This document shows, piece after piece, positions 26,536 to 35,379 of a stretch of 64,000 nt of DNA (positions are counted from its first letter, which is position 1; the number at the start of each line of letters is the position of its first letter). The translations under genes and the position numbers were made by a program. The DNA comes from Agromyces mediolanus (GTDB taxonomy: Bacteria; Actinomycetota; Actinomycetes; Actinomycetales; Microbacteriaceae): positions 682,001 to 746,000 of the forward strand of contig NZ_JAMBNX010000001.1 of NCBI RefSeq assembly GCF_023715325.1, given 5' to 3'. Below the pieces are notes generated by a model. That model saw only the letters and a list, made by a program, of their open reading frames with translations, was not told the DNA's origin and did no database searches.

Positions 26536-26840
26536 TCAGCCGCGCGGCCACTCGGCGCGGAGCCCGCGGAGCAGTGCTCGCACCCCGAGCGTGAAGCTGC
26601 GGTCGGTCGGGCGGATGCCTCGGGCCGACGCGGCCGCCGTGCGGGCCCGTTCGGCGGCGGCGAACGCGGGGGATCCGGCCCCGGCGTCACCGGGCGCCAT
26701 GATGTCGTCGGGCGCCGCCGCATCGAGTGCTGAGCCGATGATGAGGGCCTCGAAGGTGACGAGGGCGTCGACCGCTTCATCCTCCGGGCAGCCTTCGGCC
26801 ATCAGCCGTCGGACGATCGTGTCGTAGTTGCGCACCGGGC
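26536..26840 (-). pseudogene. TetR-family regulator, C-terminal remnant
   Basis: The minus strand encodes [20 protein letters not shown], then [21 protein letters not shown] and FTLGVRALLRGLRAEWPRG before TGA at 26536. This is the ligand-binding half of a TetR/AcrR-type repressor (dimer helix and '[11 protein letters not shown]' loop). The DNA-binding N-terminus is missing: upstream of 26840 the minus-strand frame is unrelated low-complexity sequence. Reads as a truncated, presumably inactive gene. Confidence 0.65.
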
Positions 26841-26844
26841 GCTC

Positions 26845-27012
26845 GGCTCGACGACCTGCCGGTACGGCGACGGCATCATCCTCGCTTCGCGCTCGACCGG
26901 CATCAAGCCGCTGAACCTGATGACGGCGATCCTGCCCTACGCGGCGATCGCGGCGGCGCTCTCGCTCGTGTTGTACCTCGTCGTCGGCTTCGCCGGCGCC
27001 CGAGGTCCGGCG
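26845..27012 (+). pseudogene. Transporter C-terminal remnant (NhaC-like?)
   Basis: The plus strand, in the same frame as ftsE, reads [19 protein letters not shown] followed by [24 protein letters not shown]: a loop and a last transmembrane helix like the C-terminal end of Na+/H+ antiporter (NhaC)-type carriers ('...S.TG......LPYA..AA......'). No N-terminal part and no own stop codon are found; the frame runs on into ftsE. Family assignment is tentative. Confidence 0.5.
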
Positions 27013-27123
27013 AGCCGCTGCCGGCCCGCCGAACGGACCGATCGTCCCGAGTGCGGGCGGCGCGCTGGCGAAATCCAGTGTCGCTGCCCGCATTCCGCGC
27101 TCCGCTGCTTAGGCTCGAACACG

Positions 27124-28236
27124 ATGATCCGCTTCGATTCCGTCACCAAGACCTATTCGGGCCAGGCGAGGCCCGCCCTGAACGACGTCGGGGTGGAGAT
27201 CCTGCGCGGCGAGTTCGTCTTCCTCGTCGGCGCCTCCGGCTCCGGGAAGTCCAGCTTCCTGCGGCTGATCCTCAAGGAGGAGAAGCCGACGAAGGGCGAG
27301 ATTCACGTCCTCGGCCAGCACCTCGGCTCGATCTCGAGTCGCAAAGTGCCGTACTTCCGCCGCGATCTCGGCGTCGTCTTCCAGGACTTCCGGCTGCTGC
27401 CGAACAAGTCCGTCTACGACAACGTCGCCTTCACCCTGCGCGTGATCGGCAAGTCGCGCGGGTACATCCAGTCGGCGGTCCCGGAGACGCTGAAGCTCGT
27501 CGGCCTCGACGGCAAGGGCAAGCGGATGCCGCACGAGCTCTCCGGCGGCGAGCAGCAGCGCGTCGCCATCGCCAGGGCGATCGTGAACAAGCCGCAGATC
27601 CTGCTCGCCGACGAGCCGACCGGAAACCTGGACCCCGTCACGAGCGCGGGCATCATGACCCTGCTCGAACGGATCAACGCGAGCGGCACGACCGTCATCA
27701 TGGCCACGCACGAGGCCGGCATCGTCGACCAGATGCAGCGGCGGGTCATCGAGCTGTCCGCCGGCCAGATCGTCCGCGACGAGCTCGACGCGGGCTACGA
27801 CGGGCAGACCGTGCGCGACATGAATCTCCCGCCGCGCACGACACCGGCGGCGGTCGTCGCGACGGCGCTCGAGCCGGAGGGCGCGGCGCGCGCGAGCGAG
27901 ACCGGCGAGACGTCCCAGGCGCCCCTCGAGCCGATCGCCGACACCGGGATCAGCCCGGCCGCCCCGAAGGTGACCGCCGAGGTCATGCGCGAGGCGCAGC
28001 CGCTGTACGTCGAACCGGAGGAGACGCGCGACGCGGTCACCGAGGAGGCGGCCGCGATCACCGCGGCGGCCACCGGCCAGATCGACGTCGACCCCGAGCG
28101 CCTTCGCGCGCAGGCGCCGGCCCCCGCCGAGGATCCGGAGGGACCACCACTCACCCTCGCCGAACGGTTGGGCCTTCGCGCGCCCGGCGGCCCGCGAGCC
28201 GATGACGACCAGCAGGAAGTAGGGCCGACGAAGTGA
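27124..28236 (+). CDS. ftsE: Cell division ATP-binding protein FtsE with long C-terminal tail
   Basis: 370 residues. Residues 1-228 are canonical Fts[12 protein letters not shown], Walker [26 protein letters not shown] and [12 protein letters not shown]. With FtsX it controls peptidoglycan hydrolases at the division site. Most FtsE proteins end near residue 228; here a further 140 residues rich in Ala, Glu and Pro follow, ending [20 protein letters not shown] 27124 is preceded by TAGGCT (27110-27115) eight bases upstream. GTGA overlap with ftsX. Confidence 0.95.
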   Translation: MIRFDSVTKTYSGQARPALNDVGVEILRGEFVFLVGASGSGKSSFLRLILKEEKPTKGEIHVLGQHLGSISSRKVPYFRRDLGVVFQDFRLLPNKSVYDNVAFTLRVIGKSRGYIQSAVPETLKLVGLDGKGKRMPHELSGGEQQRVAIARAIVNKPQILLADEPTGNLDPVTSAGIMTLLERINASGTTVIMATHEAGIVDQMQRRVIELSAGQIVRDELDAGYDGQTVRDMNLPPRTTPAAVVATALEPEGAARASETGETSQAPLEPIADTGISPAAPKVTAEVMREAQPLYVEPEETRDAVTEEAAAITAAATGQIDVDPERLRAQAPAPAEDPEGPPLTLAERLGLRAPGGPRADDDQQEVGPTK

Positions 28237-29144
28237 GGATCGGACTCGTACTGAGCGAGGCCGCGAACGGGCTTCGCCGCAACGCCTCGATGGTGGTCTC
28301 GGTGGTGCTCGTCACCTTCGTGTCGCTCACCTTCGTCGGCACCGCCGCGCTCCTGCAGCTGCAGATCGCGCAGATGAAGAACTACTGGTACGACCGTGCC
28401 CAGGTCGCCGTGTACCTCTGCACCTCGCTGTCGAGCACGGCGGGATGCGCCGACGGGGAGGCGACCGACGAGCAGAAGACGGCCGTCGAAGACCAGCTGA
28501 ACAGCAGCACCCTGGCCCCGTACATCGACAAGTACTACTTCGAGGACCACCAGCAGGCCTACGACAACTTCCAGGAGCAGTTCAAGGGCAGCCCCGCGGC
28601 CGACTACGTGACCCCGGAGGTGCTGAACGAGAGCTTCTGGGTCAACCTGAAGAACCCCGATCAGTCCGATGTGCTCGTCGAAGCCCTCGCGGGCATGTCC
28701 GGCGTCGAGTCGGTGAGCGACCAGCGGCGCCTGCTCGACCAGATCTTCGATGTGTTGAACGCCGCGAGCTACTCGGCCATCGCGGTCGCGGCGATCATGC
28801 TCGTCGCCGCCGCACTGCTCATCGCGACGACCATCCGCCTCTCCGCCTTCTCGAGACGGCGAGAGCTCGGCATCATGCGACTCGTCGGCGCCTCGAACCG
28901 GTTCATCCAAACCCCGTTCGTGCTCGAGGGCGTGTTCGCGGGCTTGATCGGCTCGCTGCTGGCGGGCGGGGCGGTGGTCGCGATCGTGCAGTTCTTCGTG
29001 CAGGGCTACCTGGCGCAGAACCTCGCGTTCACCTTCGTGGATCTCGGCGATGCCCTGCTCGTGGTGCCGCTGCTCATTGTCGTCGGCGTGCTGCTCGCGG
29101 CGATCTCCGCGGGCATCGCGATCACGCGCTACCTCAAGGTCTGA
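28233..29144 (+). CDS. ftsX: Cell division protein FtsX
   Basis: 303 residues, four transmembrane helices: one at the N-terminus ([18 protein letters not shown]), an extracellular loop of about 150 residues that contacts the hydrolase (with C-x(n)-C in [10 protein letters not shown]), and three at the C-terminus. The [18 protein letters not shown] motif is the FtsX/MacB coupling segment that contacts FtsE. GTG overlaps the ftsE stop. Normal length for the actinobacterial family. Confidence 0.96.
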   Translation: MRIGLVLSEAANGLRRNASMVVSVVLVTFVSLTFVGTAALLQLQIAQMKNYWYDRAQVAVYLCTSLSSTAGCADGEATDEQKTAVEDQLNSSTLAPYIDKYYFEDHQQAYDNFQEQFKGSPAADYVTPEVLNESFWVNLKNPDQSDVLVEALAGMSGVESVSDQRRLLDQIFDVLNAASYSAIAVAAIMLVAAALLIATTIRLSAFSRRRELGIMRLVGASNRFIQTPFVLEGVFAGLIGSLLAGGAVVAIVQFFVQGYLAQNLAFTFVDLGDALLVVPLLIVVGVLLAAISAGIAITRYLKV

Positions 29145-29259
29145 TCGCCGGCCGGGCGGGCTGGTCGGTGCCGCCCCGCCCGGACCGGTAGACTGAACGG
29201 CTCGCCGCGGCGGAGGTCGCGGCATCCGTCAATCACATCGAGACCGTGAGGAGAGGGCC

Positions 29260-29736
29260 GTGCCCAGGGAACGCGGACAGAAGGTCGTCGCGACCAACCG
29301 CAAGGCGCGGCACGAGTACACCATCGAGGACACCTACGAGGCCGGCATCGTCCTCCAGGGCACCGAGGTGAAGTCGTTGCGCGAGGGGCGGGCGTCCCTC
29401 GTCGACGGGTACGCCTTCATCGACGGCGGCGAGATGTGGCTCGACGCGGTGCACATCCCCGAGTACACCGAGGGCACCTGGAACAACCACGCCCCACGGC
29501 GCAAGCGCAAGCTGCTCCTGCACAAGCAGGAGATCGTGAAGATCAGTCATCGGGTGAAGGACGGCGGGTACACGCTCATCCCGCTGTCGATCTACTTCAG
29601 CGACGGCCGCGCGAAGGTCGAGCTCGCGGTGGCGAAGGGCAAGCGCGAGTACGACAAGCGGCAGGCGCTCCGAGAGCGCCAGGACAAGCGCGAGGCCGAT
29701 CGGGCGATGTCCAGCCGACGGCATCTCGGCGAGTAG
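29260..29736 (+). CDS. smpB: SsrA-binding protein SmpB
   Basis: 158-residue partner of tmRNA for ribosome rescue. [21 protein letters not shown] and [13 protein letters not shown] are diagnostic, and the C-terminal tail [21 protein letters not shown] reaches the mRNA channel. GTG 29260 has a strong Shine-Dalgarno (GAGGAGAGGG). A TAGACT -10 element (29189-29194) lies 65 bases upstream, so unlike many neighbours this gene has a leader. Its RNA partner, ssrA, is 6.5 kb downstream. Confidence 0.97.
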   Translation: MPRERGQKVVATNRKARHEYTIEDTYEAGIVLQGTEVKSLREGRASLVDGYAFIDGGEMWLDAVHIPEYTEGTWNNHAPRRKRKLLLHKQEIVKISHRVKDGGYTLIPLSIYFSDGRAKVELAVAKGKREYDKRQALRERQDKREADRAMSSRRHLGE

Positions 29737-29825
29737 CGCCGAGCGACTCGGGCGGGCGGATGCCTCGTGGCCCGCGGGTCGGCTGCGGGCCGGTGCGGCG
29801 GCGGCTCGGGGTAGGCTCGGATTCG

Positions 29826-30563
29826 ATGGAGACTTCGCTTCGGATCCCCGTTCCCGGCACCTACAACTTCCGCGACGTCGGTGGCCTCGTGGCCCGCGAC
29901 GGGCTCGTGCGGCCGGGGGTGCTCTTCCGTTCCGACGGACTGCACGCCCTCGGCGAGGCCGGCAAGGCGGAGCTGCGCGACCTCGGGGTCGGCGTGGTCA
30001 TCGACCTGCGCGACGAGCAGGAGGTCGCGCGCATGCCCGACGACCTCACCGGCCTCGACGTGGAGGTGCTGCGGCTGCCCGTCTTCGAGGGCTCGGGCGC
30101 CTCGCAGGGCATGGCCGGCATCTCGCTCGACGCGCTCTACGAGCGCATCGTCGTGCAGCACTCCTCGGTGGTGGTCGACGCGGTGCGCGAGATCTCCACG
30201 GCCCGCGACCGCTCCGTCGTCGTGCACTGCACCGCCGGCAAGGACCGCACGGGCGTCGTCATCGCCCTCACCCTGCTCGCGGTCGGCGTCGACCGAGACC
30301 TCGTGATCGCGGACTACGAGCAGACCGAGCGCAATCTCGCCGGCGAGTGGCTCGACCGCATGGTCGGGCTCGCCGGCCAGTACGGCGTGCCCGACACCCC
30401 GGCGCTGCGCGTGCTCATGGGCGGCAGCCCGCCGGAGGCGATCGACGGCATGATCGAGCTCGTCGAACGCGATCACGGCAGCGCCCGTGAGTACCTGCTC
30501 TCGTCCGGTCTGGCCCTCGAGGAGCTCGCACGGCTCGAGCGGCAGCTCGTCGAGCGCGGCTGA
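29826..30563 (+). CDS. Tyrosine/serine phosphatase (PtpB-like)
   Basis: 245 residues. The P-loop VVHCTAGKDRTGVV (H-C-x5-R) holds the catalytic Cys and Arg; TYNFRDVGGLVARDG at the N-terminus and the Lys-Asp after the Cys (AGKDR) are the signature of the Y_phosphatase3 / mycobacterial PtpB family, which also includes lipid-phosphate phosphatases. Substrate unknown. TAGGCT (29812-29817) ends eight bases before the ATG. Convergent with the siderophore operon, with only four bases between stops. Confidence 0.88.
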   Translation: METSLRIPVPGTYNFRDVGGLVARDGLVRPGVLFRSDGLHALGEAGKAELRDLGVGVVIDLRDEQEVARMPDDLTGLDVEVLRLPVFEGSGASQGMAGISLDALYERIVVQHSSVVVDAVREISTARDRSVVVHCTAGKDRTGVVIALTLLAVGVDRDLVIADYEQTERNLAGEWLDRMVGLAGQYGVPDTPALRVLMGGSPPEAIDGMIELVERDHGSAREYLLSSGLALEELARLERQLVERG

Positions 30564-30567
30564 GCGC

Positions 30568-31425
30568 TCAGCTGACGAGCGGCCCGCCGAGGGCCCAGTA
30601 TCCGAGAAACGCCACGCGCGCCTTGTCGAGGCCGGCGGTCGAGGTCAGATAGCGGCGGATGCGCGTCGTGGCGCTCGCCTCGCCCGCCACCCACGCGTAC
30701 ATCTCGGAGCGTCCGGCCGCCGTGATGGCCGCGTGCTCGACCCACTCGACGACCGCTCGCTCGAGCGCGACTCCGGGGCGCGCCTCCGGAGCGACGAGTC
30801 GGATGCCCGCGCCCGGCCACCTTCCCCCGAGCAGATCGTCGGCGAGATCACCGAGCTCGAGGATGACGTCGACCGTCGTGTCGGTGGGCTGCGCCTCGAG
30901 GATATTGCGGATCGCGGGGAGGGCCGACTCGTCGCCGATGAGGACGAGCCGCTGCGGCGGCGACGGCGGCGTGTAGTGGATGCCGTACCCGGTGTAGCCC
31001 GCGCGGGCGTCGGGCCCGGTGATGACGATCTCGTCGCCGGGCCGGCAGGCGAGGGCCCACGCCGACGCCGGACCAGCGGGCTGATGGATGAAGAGATCGA
31101 CGTCGATCTCGCCGTGCTCGGGCCGGACGGCCGCCGGGGTGTAGGTGCGCAGGACGTTCCGGCTCGCCTCCGGGAGTGCCTTCCAGCGGGTGTACCACTC
31201 CTTGGGGTGCGGAGTGGGGTCGTCGAGGAGGCCGAAGTCTGGGCGACTGCCGTCCGGCGCGGGAAGGACGAGTTTGATCCGCTGGTCGAGGCCCCAGGGG
31301 GCGAACTCGCCGAGTGTCGGGCCGGCGAGGGTCACCCGGATGAACCCGGGGCTCAGCCTCCGCGTGCGGCGCACGGTGACCGGGAACGCCCGGTACTCCC
31401 ACGGGCGGGTCGCGGCGGCGGTCAT
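30568..31425 (-). CDS. Siderophore-interacting protein (FAD/NAD(P)H ferric reductase)
   Basis: 285 residues. SIP/ViuB family: an N-terminal FAD-binding barrel (RRLSPGFIRVTLAGPTL, then RTYTPAAVRPEHGEIDVDLFIH with the R-x-Y-T-x-R/A flavin motif) and a C-terminal NAD(P)H domain (LVLIGDESALPAIRNIL). Reduces Fe(III)-siderophore in the cytoplasm to release iron. ATG 31425 overlaps the ATPase stop; the longer frame upstream is antisense sequence within that gene. Last gene of the operon. Confidence 0.93.
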   Translation of the reverse strand: MTAAATRPWEYRAFPVTVRRTRRLSPGFIRVTLAGPTLGEFAPWGLDQRIKLVLPAPDGSRPDFGLLDDPTPHPKEWYTRWKALPEASRNVLRTYTPAAVRPEHGEIDVDLFIHQPAGPASAWALACRPGDEIVITGPDARAGYTGYGIHYTPPSPPQRLVLIGDESALPAIRNILEAQPTDTTVDVILELGDLADDLLGGRWPGAGIRLVAPEARPGVALERAVVEWVEHAAITAAGRSEMYAWVAGEASATTRIRRYLTSTAGLDKARVAFLGYWALGGPLVS

Positions 31426-32264
31426 CGCTCCACCGCTTCGGCTCGGGCGACGGGGACGCCCGGAACGACCAGGGGGCCGCCGGTGACGGGGTCGGCGATG
31501 ACCACGTTCGGCAGTCCGAAGATCTCCTCCACGCGTTCGCTCGTGACGACGTCGGACGGCGGCCCCTCGGCGAGGATGCGCCCGTCGCGCATCGCGATGA
31601 GGTGGTCCGCGTATCGGGCGGCGTGGTTCAGATCGTGGAGCACGGCGACGACGGTGCGCCCCTGGCGGTTGAGCCGCGCGAACAGCTCCATGAGCTCGAT
31701 CTGGTGCGCGATGTCGAGGAAGGTCGTGGGCTCGTCGAGCAGCAGGAGGTCGGTCTCCTGGGCCAGCACCATCGCCACCCAGACACGCTGCCGCTGGCCT
31801 CCGGACAGCTCGTCCACACGGCGCGGCCCGAGTTCCCGGGTGCCGGTCGCGTCGAGCGCCTCGGCCACGGCCGCGTCGTCGGCGTCGGTCCACTGCCGGA
31901 GGAGTCCCTGATGGGGGTACCGCCCTCGGGCGACGAGGTCGACCACGGTGATCCCGTCCGGCGCGGCGGCCGACTGCGGCAGGAGGCCGAGGCGCTTGGC
32001 CACCTCCTTCGCCGCCAGGGCGGAGATGGCCTTCCCGTCGAGGATCACTCGTCCGGCCGTCGGCGAGAGCAGTCGGGACAGACCCCGGAGGAGGGTCGAC
32101 TTGCCGCAGGCGTTCGGTCCGATGATGACGGTGAACGACCCGTCCGGGATGGCGGTGCTCAGCCCGGTGATGATGGGGCGCGCGTCGTAGCCGAGGGTGA
32201 CGTTCTCGGCGTGCAGACGCGAGGTGGTGGGCAGCGCACTCGGCGTAGCGGTTCGATCAGGCAC
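31422..32264 (-). CDS. Iron-siderophore ABC transporter ATPase (FecE/FepC family)
   Basis: 280 residues. Walker A GPNACGKST (the 'ACGKST' variant is characteristic of Fe-siderophore/B12 importers), LSGGQRQRVWVAMVLAQ and LLLLDEPTTFLDIAHQIELM. Drives the two permeases upstream. GTG 32264 overlaps the second permease by eight bases; its stop forms ATGA with the siderophore-interacting protein. Confidence 0.95.
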   Translation of the reverse strand: MPDRTATPSALPTTSRLHAENVTLGYDARPIITGLSTAIPDGSFTVIIGPNACGKSTLLRGLSRLLSPTAGRVILDGKAISALAAKEVAKRLGLLPQSAAAPDGITVVDLVARGRYPHQGLLRQWTDADDAAVAEALDATGTRELGPRRVDELSGGQRQRVWVAMVLAQETDLLLLDEPTTFLDIAHQIELMELFARLNRQGRTVVAVLHDLNHAARYADHLIAMRDGRILAEGPPSDVVTSERVEEIFGLPNVVIADPVTGGPLVVPGVPVARAEAVER

Positions 32265-33318
32265 GGCGACGGATCTCCTGGATGAGGACGGCGACGAGAT
32301 AGGCCCCTCCCACCGAGACGGTCACCACGCCGACCGGCAACGTCACGGGGAGCACATGCTGCGCCACGACATCCGACGCGAGCAGGAGGAACGCGCCGAC
32401 GAGCGCCGACAGCGTGAGGGAGAGGGACGGGGCGCCGGCGAGCCGGCGGGCGATCTGCGGGGCGGCGAGCGCGATGAAGGCGATCGGGCCGGCGACCGCC
32501 GTCGCGATCGAGACGAGGCCGACGGCGATGAGCAGCGAGAAGGCGCGGGTGCGCGCCGGGTGTGCGCCGCTCGCGTGCGCCACGTCGTCGCCGAGATCGA
32601 GCTGCCGGAGACGGGGGGTGAGCAGGACGAGCGAGAGCACGAGAGGAAGGCTGGCCACGACCGCCCCGCCGAGCGCGCCCGCGGTCACCCCGTTCAGGCT
32701 GCCGGCACCCCATGCGGAGGCGAACATCGCCGTGTCGAGCTCGACCTCGAGCAGCATCCAGGTGTTCGCGGAGGCGAGGATGGCGGCCACGCCGATGCCG
32801 ATCACGATCAGCCGGAAGCTCTGCCCCGCGCCATGCCGTGAGAGGACCCAGATGAGGCCGGCGGTCGCGAGCCCGCCGACGACGGAGCCGGCGGTCATGA
32901 GCGGCCAGCTCGCGGAGAAGAAGACCACGGTCAGGAGCATGCCGGTGAACGCGCCGTTCGACAGCCCGAGGACGTCCGGACTCGCGAGCGGATTGCGGGT
33001 GACGGTCTGGAACAGGGCCCCCGCGATCGCGAAGAGGGCGCCGAGTGCGCATGCCGCGAGCGTCCGCGGAAGGCGCCACTCGAGGACGACGGTGCGGTCG
33101 AGGGCGTCGCCGCCACCGAAGAGCGTGCCGAGGACGGCGTCCGGGGTGAGCGGGTAGGTGCCGAGGCCGAGAGCGGCGATGGTGAGTACGGCGATCGCCG
33201 CGAGGAGCGCGGCGGCCACGGCGAGGCTCCGGGTGCGCACGGCGACGGCGATCGGGCCGCACCGGAGCCGGTGGCGTCGGTATCCGGGGTCGAGGCGGGG
33301 ACGGTCGATCGTGCTCAT
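32257..33318 (-). CDS. Iron-siderophore ABC transporter permease (FecCD family, second)
   Basis: 353 residues with about ten helices. EWRLPRTLAACALGALFAIAGALFQ and TRNPLASPDVLGLSNGA are the FecCD/BtuC signature. The segment AGPIAFIALAAPQIARRLAG contacts the ATPase. ATG 33318 overlaps the stop of the first permease (ATGA). Forms a heterodimer with it. Confidence 0.93.
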   Translation of the reverse strand: MSTIDRPRLDPGYRRHRLRCGPIAVAVRTRSLAVAAALLAAIAVLTIAALGLGTYPLTPDAVLGTLFGGGDALDRTVVLEWRLPRTLAACALGALFAIAGALFQTVTRNPLASPDVLGLSNGAFTGMLLTVVFFSASWPLMTAGSVVGGLATAGLIWVLSRHGAGQSFRLIVIGIGVAAILASANTWMLLEVELDTAMFASAWGAGSLNGVTAGALGGAVVASLPLVLSLVLLTPRLRQLDLGDDVAHASGAHPARTRAFSLLIAVGLVSIATAVAGPIAFIALAAPQIARRLAGAPSLSLTLSALVGAFLLLASDVVAQHVLPVTLPVGVVTVSVGGAYLVAVLIQEIRRRA

Positions 33319-34367
33319 GAGGGGGCGCTCGCCTTCGCGCGACGCGCGAGCGCGATGAGCACCGGGGCCCCGACGAACGCCGTGACGATGCCGACGGGAA
33401 TCTCGGCCGGTGCGATGAGCAGCCGCCCGAGCACATCGGAGAGCAGCACGATCGCGGGGGCCAGGACGATCGAGACGGGCAGGATCTTCCGCTGGTCCAC
33501 GCCGAACACCCATCGCGCGACGTGCGGGACCATCAGCCCGATGAACGAGATCGGGCCGGCGAGGGCCGTCGAGACGCCGGCGAGCATGGTGACCGCGAGG
33601 ACGACCCCGATCCGGATTCCCGCGATGTTCGCGCCCTGCGAGCGCGCGATGTCCTCACCGAGCGCCACGGCGTTCAGACCGGGCGCCAGCAGGAGCGCGC
33701 CGAGCACGGCGAGACCCACGAACGGCAGGACGGGGAGGAGGAGGTCGAAGCCGCGCCCGAGGAGCGACCCGGCGTTCCACGAGCGCAGGTGTTCGAAGGC
33801 GTCCGGGTCGCTGAGGGTCAGGCCGGTGGTGATCCCCGAGAACACCGCGCCGAGGGCGACCCCCGCGAGCGTGAGACGGATCGGGTCGGCGGCGCCTCGA
33901 CCGGACGAGCCGATGACGTAGACGGCCACCGTGACCACGAGCGCCCCGAGGAACGCGAGCCAGACGAGGTCGGCGATGTCCCGCATCCCCAGGAAGGCGA
34001 CGCCGATCGCGACGGCGAATGCGGCGCCGGCGTTCACGCCCAGGATGCCCGGGTCCGCGAGGGGGTTCCGTGTGAAGGCTTGGATCAGCGCCCCGGCTGC
34101 TCCGAGCGCCGCGCCGACGACGAGGCCGGTGACGGTGCGGGGCAGTCGGAGCTCCTCGACCACGTATCGCGCCTCGGGGGAGCCGCCGCCGCGCAGCACG
34201 TCGACGACGGCGTCGAGCGACAGCGCATTCGAGCCGAGCGTCAGCGACAGGACGATCGCGGTCGCGAGGAGGGCGAGGAGGCCGAGGAGACCGATCCAGG
34301 TGCGGGCTCGGCCGCTCTGGGATCCGGTGAACGTGCCGCGCGGTCGACCGATGGCGGCGGCGGTCAC
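33315..34367 (-). CDS. Iron-siderophore ABC transporter permease (FecCD family, first)
   Basis: 350 residues. EELRLPRTVTGLVVGAALGAAGALIQAFTRNPLADPGILGVN-type signature, coupling segment GPISFIGLMVPHVARWVFG. GTG 34367 overlaps the stop of the binding protein (GTGA). The reading frame upstream of this GTG is antisense to the binding-protein gene and is not used. Confidence 0.93.
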   Translation of the reverse strand: MTAAAIGRPRGTFTGSQSGRARTWIGLLGLLALLATAIVLSLTLGSNALSLDAVVDVLRGGGSPEARYVVEELRLPRTVTGLVVGAALGAAGALIQAFTRNPLADPGILGVNAGAAFAVAIGVAFLGMRDIADLVWLAFLGALVVTVAVYVIGSSGRGAADPIRLTLAGVALGAVFSGITTGLTLSDPDAFEHLRSWNAGSLLGRGFDLLLPVLPFVGLAVLGALLLAPGLNAVALGEDIARSQGANIAGIRIGVVLAVTMLAGVSTALAGPISFIGLMVPHVARWVFGVDQRKILPVSIVLAPAIVLLSDVLGRLLIAPAEIPVGIVTAFVGAPVLIALARRAKASAPS

Positions 34368-35302
34368 CGCTCGGTTTCGAGGAGCGCCTCGATCTCGTCG
34401 AGGACGAGGTCGCCGCCCTTCGGCCCGACGCCGGACACCCAGTAGCTTGTGTCGACGAGCGTGAGCGACGGGAACGCACTGCGGTTCTGCGCGATCGCCG
34501 GCGGGATCGTCGCGTCGTCGCTCGGGTCGGCGCTCGTGACGAGGACGTAGTCGGCGGTGGCGTCGAGGACGTTCTCCGGGGAGAGGTCGGCCTGGAGGCC
34601 GTCCTCCCACTCCCGCGCGGGGATGGTGAGGCCGGCGCATTCGAGCGCGCTGCCGGCGAACGACGTCGGCCCGTACAGGCTCAGGGTGGTCTCGTCGCGC
34701 GGGCGGATGAGGTTGACGGTCTTCCCCTCGACGTCGAATTCCTCGGCGATGCGATCGCATCGCTCGTTGAAACCGTCGAGCAGGGCCTTCGCCTCCTCAG
34801 GCTGCCCCAGCGCGGCGCCGATGAGCAGCACATTCTCCTGCCACGGGTCGGCCTGCGTCTGCATGAAGACCGTCGGGGCGATCGCCGACAGCTGCTCGTA
34901 CAGCTTGGAGTGCCGGGCCTCGGTGCCGAGGATGAGGTCGGGCTTCAGCGCCGCGATCGCTTCCAGATCGGGCTCGGGCACCGTGCCGACGGGTTGGACG
35001 CCCGTCACGCCGAGGTAGTCGGGGACACCGGCGACGTTGCTCGCGACGGCGGCACCGACCGGGGTGATCCCGAGCGCGACGGCGGTGTCGAGCTCGACCG
35101 GCTCGAGCGCGACCACTCGCTGCGGGGCCGCCGGAACCTCGGTGGTGCCGCGAGCGTGCTCGATCGGTTGCGTCCCGCTCGCGCTCCCGTTCGGTGCGTC
35201 CTCGGACTGCGCGGCGGGGGCGCATCCGGCGAGCGCCATGATCGTGCCCACCGCGACAGCGATGGACCGGGCGAGCACTCGCCGGGGCAGGGGGGATCGC
35301 AT
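34364..35302 (-). CDS. Iron-siderophore-binding lipoprotein
   Basis: 312 residues. Signal peptide with lipobox ALAG-C (IMALAGCAP); mature cluster A-3 / FecB-like periplasmic-binding fold: PQRVVALEPVELDTAVALGI, PDLEAIAALKPDLILG, and a long linking helix. Captures ferric siderophore outside the membrane. ATG 35302 has AGAGG upstream; ATG 35320 is a weaker alternative. First gene of the five-gene iron operon, 58 bases below a DtxR-like box. Confidence 0.92.
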   Translation of the reverse strand: MRSPLPRRVLARSIAVAVGTIMALAGCAPAAQSEDAPNGSASGTQPIEHARGTTEVPAAPQRVVALEPVELDTAVALGITPVGAAVASNVAGVPDYLGVTGVQPVGTVPEPDLEAIAALKPDLILGTEARHSKLYEQLSAIAPTVFMQTQADPWQENVLLIGAALGQPEEAKALLDGFNERCDRIAEEFDVEGKTVNLIRPRDETTLSLYGPTSFAGSALECAGLTIPAREWEDGLQADLSPENVLDATADYVLVTSADPSDDATIPPAIAQNRSAFPSLTLVDTSYWVSGVGPKGGDLVLDEIEALLETER

Positions 35303-35359
35303 TCGGACAGCACCTCTCATCGTGAAGACGGCCCCGCCGGAGCGGCGTCGAGCCAAGAC

Positions 35360-35378
35360 TAAGGTAAGCCTATCCTGG
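35360..35378 (-). promoter_or_regulatory. DtxR/IdeR-like iron box upstream of siderophore operon
   Basis: TAAGGTAAGCCTATCCTGG (plus strand as read) matches the recalled consensus TTAGGTTAGCCTAACCTAA at 14 of 19 positions. It lies 58 bases upstream of the lipoprotein start and immediately after the stop of the SIMPL gene. Similar to the box at 13462-13480. Confidence 0.65.
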
Positions 35379-35379
35379 C

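Noticed and set aside
30568-31893. Single long frame covering the siderophore-interacting protein and the ATPase region
   Set aside because: Only the part from ATG 31425 down has family motifs; the upstream part is antisense to the ATPase gene.
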